From NCBI RefSeq assembly GCF_016758175.1, contig NZ_QYAB01000004.1, positions 186,001 through 250,000 of the forward strand: a stretch of DNA of 64,000 nt, given 5' to 3'. Of this stretch, positions 1 through 9,586 are shown in pieces. The notes under the pieces are model-generated. The model was not told the DNA's origin, searched no databases, and worked only from the letters and a program-made list of their open reading frames with translations. Each line of letters starts with the position of its first letter. Position 1 is the first letter of the stretch. The DNA is from Leucobacter zeae (GTDB lineage: Bacteria; Actinomycetota; Actinomycetes; Actinomycetales; Microbacteriaceae). Position numbers and translations under genes: made by a program.

Positions 1-97
1 GAGCCGCCGCTCCTCCGATGCCGAGGCCCCAGAGGAGCGCTGCGAGGGCGGCGACGGCGATGATGGCGGGGGCGAGAACGCGCAGGGAACGTGGCAC
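1..97 (-). CDS. N-terminus of a membrane protein, possibly CopD/CtaG-like (partial)
   Basis: Only the first 32 codons are present; the gene runs off the left edge. The GTG start at 97 follows an in-frame TGA by one codon, and a TAGGCT -10 element lies exactly 6 nt upstream, so this start is well supported. The peptide begins with a short basic stretch (PRSLR) followed by one hydrophobic segment of about 22 residues, typical of a first transmembrane helix or signal anchor. In many Microbacteriaceae a CopD/cytochrome c oxidase assembly protein sits beside hup. That identity is an inference from context and from the general look of the helix, not from a domain seen here. Confidence 0.55.
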   Translation of the reverse strand, partial: MPRSLRVLAPAIIAVAALAALLWGLGIGGAAA

Positions 98-103
98 GGA
101 TCA

Positions 104-109
104 AGCCTA
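104..109 (-). promoter_or_regulatory. -10 element of the partial membrane protein gene
   Basis: On the minus strand TAGGCT is followed by six bases and then the GTG start at 97. This fixed spacing recurs upstream of several other genes in the window and points to a leaderless transcript. No clear -35 hexamer is seen. Confidence 0.45.
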
Positions 110-224
110 CGCGAGGCCGCTGGGCGCGCGTTGCGGGGTCGCTCGCGGCACGTGCGCACCCCGGACGCACGAAACCCCCGCACCGGCTCATCGCCGGGTG
201 CGGGGGCGTCGCGCGGGAAGCGGA

Positions 225-503
225 TTACTTCACGGCAGCCTTGAGCTTCGAGCCGACCGAGACCTTGACGCGCTTGCCCGCGGGGATCTCGATGGTGTCG
301 CCCGTGCGGGGGTTGCGACCGGTGCGCGCAGCGGTGGTCGCGGTCTCGAAGGAGATCCAGCCGGGGATCGAAACCTTCTCGCCGGCAGCAACGGTCTCGG
401 AGACAGCGGCGAACAGGCCGTCGACCACGCTCGAAACGGCAGCCTGGCTCTGGCCGGTCTCAGCGGCGATCTTCGCGACGAGCTCGGTCTTGTTGAGTGC
501 CAT
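225..503 (-). CDS. hup: HU family DNA-binding protein
   Basis: A 92-residue histone-like protein that bends and compacts DNA as a dimer in the nucleoid. The N-terminal helices (MALNKTELVAKIA) and the conserved arm region with GRNPRTGDTIEIPAGK at about residues 62-77 match the HU signature. Length is that of plain bacterial HU; the lysine/alanine-rich C-terminal tail found in mycobacterial HupB is absent. A GGAAGGA ribosome binding site precedes the ATG. It lies between a membrane protein gene and a GntR regulator, all on the minus strand. Assignment is secure. Confidence 0.95.
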   Translation of the reverse strand: MALNKTELVAKIAAETGQSQAAVSSVVDGLFAAVSETVAAGEKVSIPGWISFETATTAARTGRNPRTGDTIEIPAGKRVKVSVGSKLKAAVK

Positions 504-612
504 GTTGTGTCCTTCCAGGGCAACGGCGATGATTCGCCCGGCCCCTGATATCGTTCAGGATTCCCACCGGATGGAGGGCGATCGGTTGATCGCGTACGAA
601 TCTACCCCACTT

Positions 613-628
613 CCGCGGAATTCCGCGG
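613..628. repeat. 16-bp perfect palindrome between GntR gene and hup
   Basis: A perfect palindrome built from two CCGCGG blocks joined by AATT occupies the 180-bp gap between the 3' end of the GntR gene and the start of hup. It could be part of a terminator for the upstream gene or a protein-binding site in the hup promoter. The sequence alone does not decide. Confidence 0.35.
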
Positions 629-683
629 ATTCCCGGCGCATTTTCGGTGTTCGCGTGTCGCGAAACGCCCTGCGGGGCCCCGC

Positions 684-1367
684 TCAGACCTCGAAACGGC
701 TCACGATCGCCTGCACCGCGACGTCCATGTGCTCGGCGAGCACGCGATGCAGTTCGTCCGCGTCGTTCATGCGGATCGCCCCGGCGATCGCGCGGTGCGC
801 GGTGATGCGCTCCGCGACGGGATACACCTGATTCTCGAACGCGGCGACGCACATGCGGCTCTCGGTCGCGAGCGTCGCGTGCATGCGGTTCAGCCGCGGG
901 CTCGCCGCGGCGGCCACGAGGTGCTCGTGGAACTCGATGTCCGACCAGGCGACCTCTTCCTCACCCGCGCCGCCGCTCGCCCGCGACTCGAGGGCGTCGG
1001 TGAGGGCGTCGAGGTTGGCGGCGACGGTCTCCGCCGATGCGCCCGACCCGATGACCCGCAGGCAGGCCGCGCGCTCGACGGCGAGGCGAGCGGCGTAGAT
1101 GTCCGAGACCTCCGCCGGCCCGAACACGGCGACGAACACGCCGCGGTTCGGGCGGCTCTCGAGCAGCCCCTCCTGGGTCAGGCGCTGCATCGCCTCGCGC
1201 AGCACGCTGCGACTGACGCCGAACTGCTGGGCGAGCGCGACCTCGGGCAGCTGCTGACCCGGGCGGAAGTAGCCGCGCGAGATGATGTCGCGGAGCTTGC
1301 GCGCGACGAGCGCGGGGGTGGATTCGGAGCGGATCGGCGTGAACGCGTAATCTTCCCAACTCGCCAC
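684..1367 (-). CDS. GntR family regulator, FCD subfamily
   Basis: A 227-residue transcription factor. The N-terminal winged helix-turn-helix is clear: LRDIISRGYFRPGQQLPE, then VSRSVLREAMQRLTQEGLLE and the wing RGVFV, at roughly residues 15-75. The C-terminal helical domain with SDIEFHEHLVAAA, ASPRL and EHMD is the FCD effector domain, which usually binds small carboxylates and often a metal ion. The GTG at 1367 was chosen because it has a GGACGA ribosome binding site and places the DNA-binding domain at the usual distance; a longer in-frame extension upstream looks non-coding. It is divergent from copZ across a 248-bp gap, but FCD regulators rarely control copper genes, so the target is unknown. 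Confidence 0.85.
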   Translation of the reverse strand: MASWEDYAFTPIRSESTPALVARKLRDIISRGYFRPGQQLPEVALAQQFGVSRSVLREAMQRLTQEGLLESRPNRGVFVAVFGPAEVSDIYAARLAVERAACLRVIGSGASAETVAANLDALTDALESRASGGAGEEEVAWSDIEFHEHLVAAAASPRLNRMHATLATESRMCVAAFENQVYPVAERITAHRAIAGAIRMNDADELHRVLAEHMDVAVQAIVSRFEV

Positions 1368-1531
1368 TGCTCGTCCACGCTTTCTCGCACGCAATACTGT
1401 CCACAGGATTCTATACGGTTTTTCAGAAACATCAGTGCGCCTGCCGTCCCTGCGGGGCGTCGAGGCGCGCGTCGACTCGGGGCCGCTCGTGCCATCCGCG
1501 CCCCTTCCCTCGGATTCCCCGCGAGCACCCC

Positions 1532-1560
1532 TTGCAGGGAATACCCCCCAGGGGTATATC
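1532..1560 (+). promoter_or_regulatory. copZ promoter (-35 TTGCAG, 17 bp, -10 TATATC)
   Basis: TTGCAG at 1532-1537 and TATATC at 1555-1560 are separated by the ideal 17 bp, 56 bp upstream of the copZ start codon. The spacer is filled by the copper operator palindrome, so repressor binding would block RNA polymerase directly. Likely drives copZ, the membrane protein and copA. Confidence 0.6.
1541..1557. promoter_or_regulatory. CsoR-type copper operator
   Basis: A perfect 7-bp inverted repeat with a 3-bp centre: ATACCCC, CCA, GGGGTAT. GC-rich TACCCC/GGGGTA dyads are the recognised operator class of the Cu(I)-sensing repressor CsoR, which releases DNA on binding copper. The site overlaps the -10 region of the copZ promoter. 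No csoR gene lies in this window, so the repressor must be encoded elsewhere. Confidence 0.7.
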
Positions 1561-1615
1561 GTTGGAGGTGTGGACGGCGGGCATCCGGCCCGCCGCGGAC
1601 CCAGGAGGCGTTCCC

Positions 1616-1828
1616 ATGGCAACCACCCAGTACCAGGTGACCGGAATGAGCTGCGGCCACTGCGAGGTCGCGATCCGCAGCGAGGTCGAGCAGATCCCGG
1701 GCGTCTCGGGCATCGCGGTCAGCTCGTCGACCGGGCACCTCGCCGTGTCGACGGACGGCGCCCCGATCGATGACGCCGCAGTGCTCGCGGCCGTCGAGGA
1801 GGCCGGCTACACGGCCGCGGTCGCCTGA
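1616..1828 (+). CDS. copZ: Copper chaperone, heavy-metal-associated domain
   Basis: A 70-residue single-domain HMA protein of the Atx1/CopZ type. The metal site GMSCGHC is at residues 10-16, with Cys13 and Cys16 as the Cu(I) ligands; the rest follows the beta-alpha-beta-beta-alpha-beta pattern and ends EEAGYTAAVA. Such proteins carry Cu(I) in the cytoplasm and hand it to CopA or to CsoR. The ATG at 1616 has a strong AGGAGG site; in-frame codons upstream would run through the promoter and are discarded. First gene of the copper transcription unit. Confidence 0.93.
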   Translation: MATTQYQVTGMSCGHCEVAIRSEVEQIPGVSGIAVSSSTGHLAVSTDGAPIDDAAVLAAVEEAGYTAAVA

Positions 1829-1873
1829 CCCACCGCATCACCGACGCACCGCCCACGCACTGAGAGGGTCACC

Positions 1874-2839
1874 ATGCACACACCCGCGAAACTCGGGCTC
1901 TACGGCCTCGGCCTCGCCGCGGTCTTCGGCGCCGCGTTCCTCGTCGCTGGGGCGATCGTCCCCCCATCCGCAGTCGAGTCGCACGCCGAGGCCGCCGACG
2001 ATGCCGCAGGTGCGCACGGCGGGCATGCTCCGCGGACCCAGCCGCGGGCGGAGGGGGACGCGGCGGCGCACGCGCTCCCCGGACTCTCGCTCGCCGCGGG
2101 CGGCTTCGAACTCGGCGCCATCGCGGCTCCGCACCGGACCGGAGCGGGCGGCGAGCTCTCGTTCTCCATCCTCGACGCGCACGGCGAGGCCGTGACGGAG
2201 TTCACCGAGACGCACGAGAAGGATCTCCATCTCATCGTCGTCCGGAGCGACGGCGCCGAGTTCCGCCACGTCCATCCGGCGCTCGGCGCCGACGGCACGT
2301 GGTCGCTGCCGTGGACGTGGGAGGAGGCCGGCACCTATCGCGTCTTCGCCGATTTCACTCCGACGGCTGGCGGCGAGCAGCTCACCCTCAGCCGCACCAT
2401 CGACGTGGGCGGCGACTTCGAGCCGGCCAGCGGCGGCGCGGACGTGCGCGAGGCGGCGGTCGGCGGGTTCGACGTGCGGCTGACCGGCGACCTCGTCGCC
2501 GGCGGCCCCTCGACGCTCGCGCTCGACGTGACGCGCGACGGCGCTCCCGTGACCGACCTGCAGCCCTATCTCGGCGCCTTCGGGCACCTCGTCGTCCTGC
2601 GCGACGGCGACCTCGCCTACCTGCACGCGCACCCGGAGGGCGAGGCGCCGGAGCCCGGCGACCGATCCGGACCCGCTGTCGAGTTCGCGACCGAGACGCC
2701 GACCGCGGGCCGCTACCTCCTGTACTTCGACTTCCGCGTCGGCGACGAGGTCCACTCGGCACCGTTCGTGCTCACGACCTCGGAAGGCGGCGCCGCGGAG
2801 GGCGACATCCCCGAGGGCGACCACGACGACTCCCACTGA
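1874..2839 (+). CDS. Membrane-anchored exported protein of the copper operon with paired His motifs
   Basis: A 321-residue protein of unproven function. Residues about 7-30 form one hydrophobic segment without a lipobox, so it is probably a signal anchor exposing the rest outside the cell. A short His-containing stretch (GAHGGHAP) follows. Two similar beta-rich halves each carry a His cluster, FRHVHPALG near residue 135 and YLHAHPEGE near residue 253, which look like metal ligands. The C-terminus is acidic and ends in Asp/His. It sits between copZ and copA with short gaps (45 and 53 bp), so a role in extracytoplasmic copper binding or delivery is likely. Actinobacterial homologues in this position are usually labelled only as heavy-metal-binding. 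Confidence 0.75.
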   Translation: MHTPAKLGLYGLGLAAVFGAAFLVAGAIVPPSAVESHAEAADDAAGAHGGHAPRTQPRAEGDAAAHALPGLSLAAGGFELGAIAAPHRTGAGGELSFSILDAHGEAVTEFTETHEKDLHLIVVRSDGAEFRHVHPALGADGTWSLPWTWEEAGTYRVFADFTPTAGGEQLTLSRTIDVGGDFEPASGGADVREAAVGGFDVRLTGDLVAGGPSTLALDVTRDGAPVTDLQPYLGAFGHLVVLRDGDLAYLHAHPEGEAPEPGDRSGPAVEFATETPTAGRYLLYFDFRVGDEVHSAPFVLTTSEGGAAEGDIPEGDHDDSH

Positions 2840-2892
2840 ACCGGCGCGCGGCGACGCGCCCCTCCGACACCCCAGAGCCCGAAGGACACGAC

Positions 2893-5205
<2,313 letters not shown>

Positions 5206-5297
5206 GCCCGGGCGGGTCCCGGCCCGGGGTGGATTCACCACCGGAATCCGCCCGACCGCGTGCAGGGCGCTCGGCGAGCGAAACGTCCCGGGAACGA

Positions 5298-5337
5298 CGG
5301 AACGGCCCCGGATCCCATGGGATCCGGGGCCGTTCCG
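5298..5337. terminator. Bidirectional terminator between copA and rpsN
   Basis: A 40-bp perfect palindrome with no spacer, containing GGATCCCATGGGATCC at its core. It lies between the convergent 3' ends of copA and rpsN, so it can fold in transcripts from either side. There is no long T-run, which is usual for high-GC actinobacteria. Confidence 0.75.
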
Positions 5338-5385
5338 GTCATCGAGCCGATGCGGCCCGACGCGTGCTGAGCAGCTCGGCGGTGC

Positions 5386-5430
5386 TTACCAGCTCGACGG
5401 CGCCGCTGATCGAGCTGTTACCAGCTCGAC
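5386..5430. repeat. 13-bp direct repeat duplicating the rpsN stop region
   Basis: TTACCAGCTCGAC occurs at 5386-5398 and 5418-5430. The second copy contains the rpsN stop codon and its last three codons (Ser-Ser-Trp); the first looks like a short duplicate of it just downstream. Confidence 0.5.
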
Positions 5431-5723
5431 TTGGTGATGCCGGGCAGCTCGCCGCGGTGCGCCATGTCGCGGAAGCGGACACGCGAGACGCCGTACTTCG
5501 ACAGGACGCCGCGGGGGCGGCCGTCGATGACGTCGCGCGAGCGCACGCGCACCGGCGAAGCGTTGCGGGGCAGCTTCTGCAGGCCGACGCGGGCGGCCTC
5601 GCGGCTCTCGTCGGTCCCGTTGGGATCGATGAGGGCCTTCTTCAGCTCGGCGCGCTTCGCGGCGTAGCGCTCGACGATGACCTGACGCTGCTTGTTCTTC
5701 GCGATCATGCTCTTCTTCGCCAT
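5418..5723 (-). CDS. rpsN: 30S ribosomal protein S14, zinc-independent type
   Basis: A 101-residue S14. The N-terminus [14 protein letters not shown] and C-terminus [19 protein letters not shown] are canonical. It is the long form without the CxxC pairs of zinc-binding S14 (no cysteine at all). It binds 16S rRNA in the 3' domain of the small subunit. It follows rpmG by only 3 bp and is the last gene of the rpmB-rpmG-rpsN unit. Confidence 0.97.
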   Translation of the reverse strand: MAKKSMIAKNKQRQVIVERYAAKRAELKKALIDPNGTDESREAARVGLQKLPRNASPVRVRSRDVIDGRPRGVLSKYGVSRVRFRDMAHRGELPGITKSSW

Positions 5724-5726
5724 GAT

Positions 5727-5894
5727 TTAGCGCTCCTCTCGGAAGTCGACGTGCTTGCGGATGACCGGGTCGTACTTCTTGAGCACGAGGCGATCCGGGG
5801 TGTTGCGACGGTTCTTCTTGGTCACGTAGGTGAACCCGGTGCCAGCCGTCGAACGGAGCTTGATGATCGGACGAACGTCCTTGTCCTTAGCCAT
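5727..5894 (-). CDS. rpmG: 50S ribosomal protein L33, zinc-independent type
   Basis: A 55-residue L33 beginning [20 protein letters not shown] and ending [16 protein letters not shown]. The four cysteines of the zinc-ribbon form are missing, so this is the C-minus paralogue. Its start codon overlaps the rpmB stop by one base (TAATG), so translation is coupled. L33 sits near the E site of the large subunit. Too short to be picked up by long-frame searches but unambiguous. Confidence 0.96.
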   Translation of the reverse strand: MAKDKDVRPIIKLRSTAGTGFTYVTKKNRRNTPDRLVLKKYDPVIRKHVDFREER

Positions 5895-6130
5895 TAGAAC
5901 TTCACCCCACGCTTCTGCAGATCAGCGACAACTGCTTCGATGCCACGGGCATCGATCACCTTGATGCCCTTGGCCGACAGGGTGAGGGTCACCTTGCGGC
6001 CGAGCGAGGGCACGAAGTAGGTCTTCTTCTGGATGTTCGGATCGAACCGACGCTTGGTGCGACGGTGCGAGTGCGAAATGTTGTGTCCGAAGCCGGGAAC
6101 GGCGCCGGTCACCTGGCACACTGCTGCCAT
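5894..6130 (-). CDS. rpmB: 50S ribosomal protein L28
   Basis: A 78-residue L28 ([20 protein letters not shown], then [12 protein letters not shown]). It has a single Cys5 and lacks the partner cysteines of the zinc-binding form. The ATG at 6130 has a GAGAGGA site; the frame upstream is not coding. First gene of the rpmB-rpmG-rpsN unit. A TTGACA at 6277-6282 on the minus strand could be its -35, but the -10 is poor. No Zur-box-like AT-rich dyad is visible in the 230 bp upstream, although zinc-free ribosomal sets are often Zur-controlled. Confidence 0.96.
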   Translation of the reverse strand: MAAVCQVTGAVPGFGHNISHSHRRTKRRFDPNIQKKTYFVPSLGRKVTLTLSAKGIKVIDARGIEAVVADLQKRGVKF

Positions 6131-6351
6131 GGTTTTTCCTCTCATACCGTGAGACCGGACGGCCTCACCCAAGATTTCTTGTCTGCGCGGGCAGGATCGC
6201 AACCGAACTCATCGGCCCGAGACGCTTCCCGCGCGGTCTGCGCAATGGGACTTTGCACAGCCAAAGAGCAAGCTTATGTCAATGCATCCCCTCACGCAAG
6301 CCGGGCGTGTCGCGCGGGCGCAGTGAGCGATCCTCGTTCGGCGCCCCTCTG

Positions 6352-6414
6352 CCGATCCGGGTCACTTTGGGGGCGTGTCTCGCTTCAACACACCCCCAAA
6401 GTGACCCGGATCGG
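6352..6414. terminator. Family A long palindrome, copy 1
   Basis: Inverted repeat with 27-bp arms (one mismatch) at 6352-6378 and 6388-6414 and a 9-nt loop. The arm contains GGGTCACTTTGGGGG. It overlaps the last codons and stop of the acyltransferase gene and separates it from the rpmB promoter. Related copies are at 15635-15697 and 36745-36805. It probably terminates the acyltransferase transcript. Confidence 0.75.
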
Positions 6415-7684
6415 AAGCGGGTGCGGCAGAAGCAGACGCACGCACAGGCGCGCTCGGCACCCCGAGCGTCAGCCATGCGATCGCGAGGGCGAGCGCAGCG
6501 ACGGCGACGGCGGTGCCCGGCACGAGGTACCCCTGCGTCAACACCCAGCCGACCGCCCCGACGAGCAGCGCAGTCGCGCCGACCGCCGCCCCCAGCCGCA
6601 TCGGGCCCGGCCGCTCCTGCGGCCACAGCCGCTCCAGACGCGGCACGACGAGGCAGAGCAGACCGAGCACCGCGGCGATCGCGAGGATCCAGGGCAGCCG
6701 CGTGATCCACCAGGCGCCGCTGAGGGGTTCGGGGAACGGCAGCCCGAGGGCGAGCTGGACTCCGACGACGACGCCCATCGCGACCGTGTGCCAGAGGTAG
6801 ATCGTCATGCCGTACACGCCGAGCGCCCCGACCACGACGAGCACGCGGCGCCTGCTCACGACGCGGCGGATCAGCGGCTGCAGCAGCGTGAAGAGGTAGA
6901 CCTGCGCGAGTCCGAGCAGCAGCAGGAGCACCGTCGGCGGGTTGAGGTTGTCGAGCATGTCGGGCGAGTAGCCCATGCCGAAGACCGCGACGCACATGAG
7001 GCCGTACGCCGCGATCGCGAGCGCGACGAGCAGCCACCTGGGCCGCTTTGCGTACCAGCCGTCGCGCACGCCGAAGCCGAGCTGCTGCACGAACAGCCAG
7101 ACGAACAGCCAGTTGAGCGGGGCGATCGGCGCACCGGCGAAGCGGCTCAGCAGGTCGGTCGCGACCCCGGCTGCGGCGAGCCCGAAGTACGTGGGCCAGG
7201 CCGCGAGGCGGTGCAGCTTCGCCATGAGCGGCACGAACGAGGTGCAGATCGCGTAGACCGCGATGAACCAGAGCGGCTCGGCCAGGCGGAAGGCGAAGGT
7301 CCTCAGGAACTCCGCGTCGGCGCCGCACACCGCCATGATCCCGAGCGTCGCCAGCACTCCGAGCATCGCGGTGAGCACGGGGCGCGCGAGCCGCAGCGCA
7401 CGCACCCGGATGTACTCGCCTGCCGTGCCGCCGCGACCGCGCATGCGCCGCCAGGTGGTGATCCCGGCGAAGCCGCCGGCGATGAAGAAGGTCGGCATGA
7501 TCATGCCGACCCAGGTGATCCAGACGAGCGGTTGCCAATGCGCGAGGGCGTTGGCGGCGCGCGGCGGATCGCCCGAGATCCCCATCTGCAGGGCGTGGAG
7601 CAGCACGACGATCGGGAGGCACAGTGCGCGCACCGCGTCGATCGACAGGTCGCGATCCGGCGGGATCCTCAGCTGCGTCGCCAC
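6362..7684 (-). CDS. Acyltransferase family 3 membrane protein
   Basis: A 440-residue integral membrane protein with about ten hydrophobic segments. The N-terminal LSIDAVRALCLPIVVLLHAL carries the Arg and His of the acyltransferase-3 active site. Such enzymes move acyl groups from CoA or similar donors to extracellular sugars or peptides; the acceptor here is unknown. The GTG at 7684 lies 6 nt after a TAGGCT -10, so the transcript is probably leaderless. The last 17 residues (ending GVLKRDTPPK) and the stop codon are encoded by the family A palindrome and do not look like native protein, as if the element had captured the 3' end. Confidence 0.85.
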   Translation of the reverse strand: MATQLRIPPDRDLSIDAVRALCLPIVVLLHALQMGISGDPPRAANALAHWQPLVWITWVGMIMPTFFIAGGFAGITTWRRMRGRGGTAGEYIRVRALRLARPVLTAMLGVLATLGIMAVCGADAEFLRTFAFRLAEPLWFIAVYAICTSFVPLMAKLHRLAAWPTYFGLAAAGVATDLLSRFAGAPIAPLNWLFVWLFVQQLGFGVRDGWYAKRPRWLLVALAIAAYGLMCVAVFGMGYSPDMLDNLNPPTVLLLLLGLAQVYLFTLLQPLIRRVVSRRRVLVVVGALGVYGMTIYLWHTVAMGVVVGVQLALGLPFPEPLSGAWWITRLPWILAIAAVLGLLCLVVPRLERLWPQERPGPMRLGAAVGATALLVGAVGWVLTQGYLVPGTAVAVAALALAIAWLTLGVPSAPVRASASAAPASDPGHFGGVLKRDTPPK

Positions 7685-7690
7685 GGGATC

Positions 7691-7696
7691 AGCCTA
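7691..7696 (-). promoter_or_regulatory. -10 element of the acyltransferase gene
   Basis: TAGGCT on the minus strand, six bases before the GTG start at 7684. Same arrangement as several other leaderless genes in the window. Confidence 0.45.
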
Positions 7697-7742
7697 GCGG
7701 CGGACGGTACCGCCCCGGAGGGCGGTGAGCGATGATGGAGGC

Positions 7743-9344
7743 ATGGACCGGATCACGCACGAGCCCGACCCCCGCACGCGCGCCGCCTCGCGGCCCCTCG
7801 CCCGGCTCGCCGCCGGCGCGATCGTCGCGGGCGGGATCCTCGCCGCGGCGCTGCTGCCCGGCACCGCCGCGCAAGCCGCGCCCGCCGCCGCGCAAGCCGC
7901 GCCCGCCGCCGCGCAGGCCGCGCCGCACGCGGCCGGCCCGGCCCCGGCCCCGGCCGCGGAGACCGTCGGTGCCCCCGTCATCGAGGACACCGCCGGCGTG
8001 CTGTATCTGCCGCAGCTCGAGCGCGAGCTCGCGCAGATCGAGTTCTACGCACCGACGCAGGTGGCGGTCTACACCTACCGCGGCGAGTATTCCGACAACC
8101 TGAACGAGCGGGTGCTCGCGTACGCCCGCGCCGAGCACCCCGAATGGATCAGCCCGGACGGGCAGAAGTGGGCCGACGGCCTCTTCCTCATCGCGCTCGA
8201 CCCCGAGGGGCGCCAGGTCGGCACCTATTTCGGCGAGGATCGCAGCGTGTCTCCCGAGCAGCAGACGAGCATCCAAGAGGCCACGAAGGACGACTTCAGG
8301 CGCGCCGTCTGGACCGACGGCATCGTCGCCGGGGTCGAGCGGGCCGCGCAGCTCATCGAGCGCCCGTGGTACGCGTCCCCCGGGTTCATCGGAACGGTGT
8401 CGGTGCTCGGGATCGGCGGTGTCGGCACGACGGCCACGGTGCTGGGCGTTCGGGCGCACCGCCGCAGCAGGTTCGCGGAGCAGCTCGAGCGGGGGTCCGG
8501 GCACCTCACCCGCGTCACCATGGACCTCGAGTCCACCGAGCTCTCGGCACGGACGCTCCCGAGCTCGTCGTCGTACGCCCAGCGCCTCGAGCAACGATTC
8601 CACGACTTCACCGCGCGCTATCGCGCAGCGGTCGCCGAGCAGCAGCGGCTCGCGTCCCTCGGTCCGAAGGAGCGCTCCCGCGGCGACGCCCCTCCCGCGG
8701 CGGCCGCCTGGGCCGACGAGGTCGAGGACATGGACTTCGTCGACGATGCGATCGTGCACCTGGCGGCGCTGCTGACGCAGTCCCCGACCTGGGAGCGGGC
8801 ATGGGACGCGCAGGTCGAACCGCTGCGCGCCGACCTCGCGCGCCTCTCGGACGTCACCGAGTGGGAGGGCGCCGCGGAGCTCGACACGACCCGCGCCCTG
8901 GCGGCGCTCGCACCCGTCGCGACCGCCGAGATCGAACGGCTCGGAGCGGGCCTGCGGGACGGTTCCACGACTCCCGAGGCGGCGCTCGACGGCCTCGCGG
9001 CGCTCCGACAGCAGCTTTCCGACGCCCTGCAGCAGCACGCCGAGGCCTCGCTCGCCGCCTACGCGAAGAGCGAGGAGGAGCGCGACCTGATGCGCGAGAA
9101 GCTCGAAGAGCAACGCCGGCGCGAGCAGCGGCCCTCGGGCTCCATCCTCGACACCATCAACCCTCCGGGCTCGTACGCCGGGCCGATCATCTTCTCCATG
9201 GGCTACCGCTCGGGCACGGAGGCCGTCGAGCACTCGCGCGCCGCCGCCGCCGCGAGCAGCAGCTCCTCCTTCGGCGGCGGCTCGACGGGCTACGGCTCGA
9301 GCGGCGGCAGCTTCTCGGGATCGGGGAGCTCCTCGCGCTTCTGA
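7743..9344 (+). CDS. Secreted/membrane TPM-domain protein (DUF5129-like) with Ser/Gly tail
   Basis: About 533 residues. The N-terminus has a signal-like hydrophobic stretch (about residues 17-38), then a repetitive Ala/Pro/Gln segment. A TPM-like domain follows (VIEDTAGVLYLPQLERELAQ, later TYRGEYSDNLNERVLAYA and ADGLFLIALDPEGRQVG). One membrane helix near residue 215 is followed by basic residues (RAHRRSR), then a long charged, partly coiled-coil cytoplasmic region, ending in a low-complexity Ser/Gly tail (GSGSSSRF). This layout resembles actinobacterial DUF5129 proteins; no enzyme activity can be assigned. ATG 7743 sits 6 nt after GATGAT; GTG 7725 with a GGAGG site is an alternative start. 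Confidence 0.75.
   Translation: MDRITHEPDPRTRAASRPLARLAAGAIVAGGILAAALLPGTAAQAAPAAAQAAPAAAQAAPHAAGPAPAPAAETVGAPVIEDTAGVLYLPQLERELAQIEFYAPTQVAVYTYRGEYSDNLNERVLAYARAEHPEWISPDGQKWADGLFLIALDPEGRQVGTYFGEDRSVSPEQQTSIQEATKDDFRRAVWTDGIVAGVERAAQLIERPWYASPGFIGTVSVLGIGGVGTTATVLGVRAHRRSRFAEQLERGSGHLTRVTMDLESTELSARTLPSSSSYAQRLEQRFHDFTARYRAAVAEQQRLASLGPKERSRGDAPPAAAAWADEVEDMDFVDDAIVHLAALLTQSPTWERAWDAQVEPLRADLARLSDVTEWEGAAELDTTRALAALAPVATAEIERLGAGLRDGSTTPEAALDGLAALRQQLSDALQQHAEASLAAYAKSEEERDLMREKLEEQRRREQRPSGSILDTINPPGSYAGPIIFSMGYRSGTEAVEHSRAAAAASSSSSFGGGSTGYGSSGGSFSGSGSSSRF
7869..7920 (+). repeat. 21-bp in-frame tandem repeat
   Basis: Two exact 21-bp copies (7869-7889, 7890-7910) and a partial third encode repeats of AAPAAAQ just after the signal sequence of the TPM-domain protein. 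Probably a flexible linker that can vary in copy number. Confidence 0.6.
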
Positions 9345-9423
9345 GCACCCGCAAAGGCCCGAACTCAGACCTTTAGGTTCGACCTTTCGCAACCCGCTCC
9401 GCGCGGGTAGTGGGCTAGAACGC

Positions 9424-9452
9424 TTGACGCATCGGCATTGCGCCTGCAGACT
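9424..9452 (+). promoter_or_regulatory. Possible promoter upstream of the HAD-like lipoprotein
   Basis: TTGACG at 9424-9429 and CAGACT at 9447-9452 are 17 bp apart in the 242-bp gap before the lipoprotein gene. The -10 matches the consensus at only three positions, so this is tentative. Nothing else coding is seen in this gap. Confidence 0.3.
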
Positions 9453-9586
9453 ACTGGGAACTCATGGTCTGATTTCAGGCCATTGAGTCGAGCGCCGCGG
9501 GGTGGAACCTCACCGTGGCGCAGGACCGCAGTGCCTCAGCGTCGAGCCGAGGCGACCCCGTGTCGCCTCCGTCTGCAAGGAGCCCC

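Noticed and set aside
1389-1415. GntR autoregulatory palindrome (TATAGAATCC/GGACAGTATT)
   Set aside because: Arms match at only about six of nine positions; not better than chance.
6131-6351. Zur box upstream of rpmB
   Set aside because: No AT-rich TGAnAATnATTnTCA-type dyad is present in the gap.
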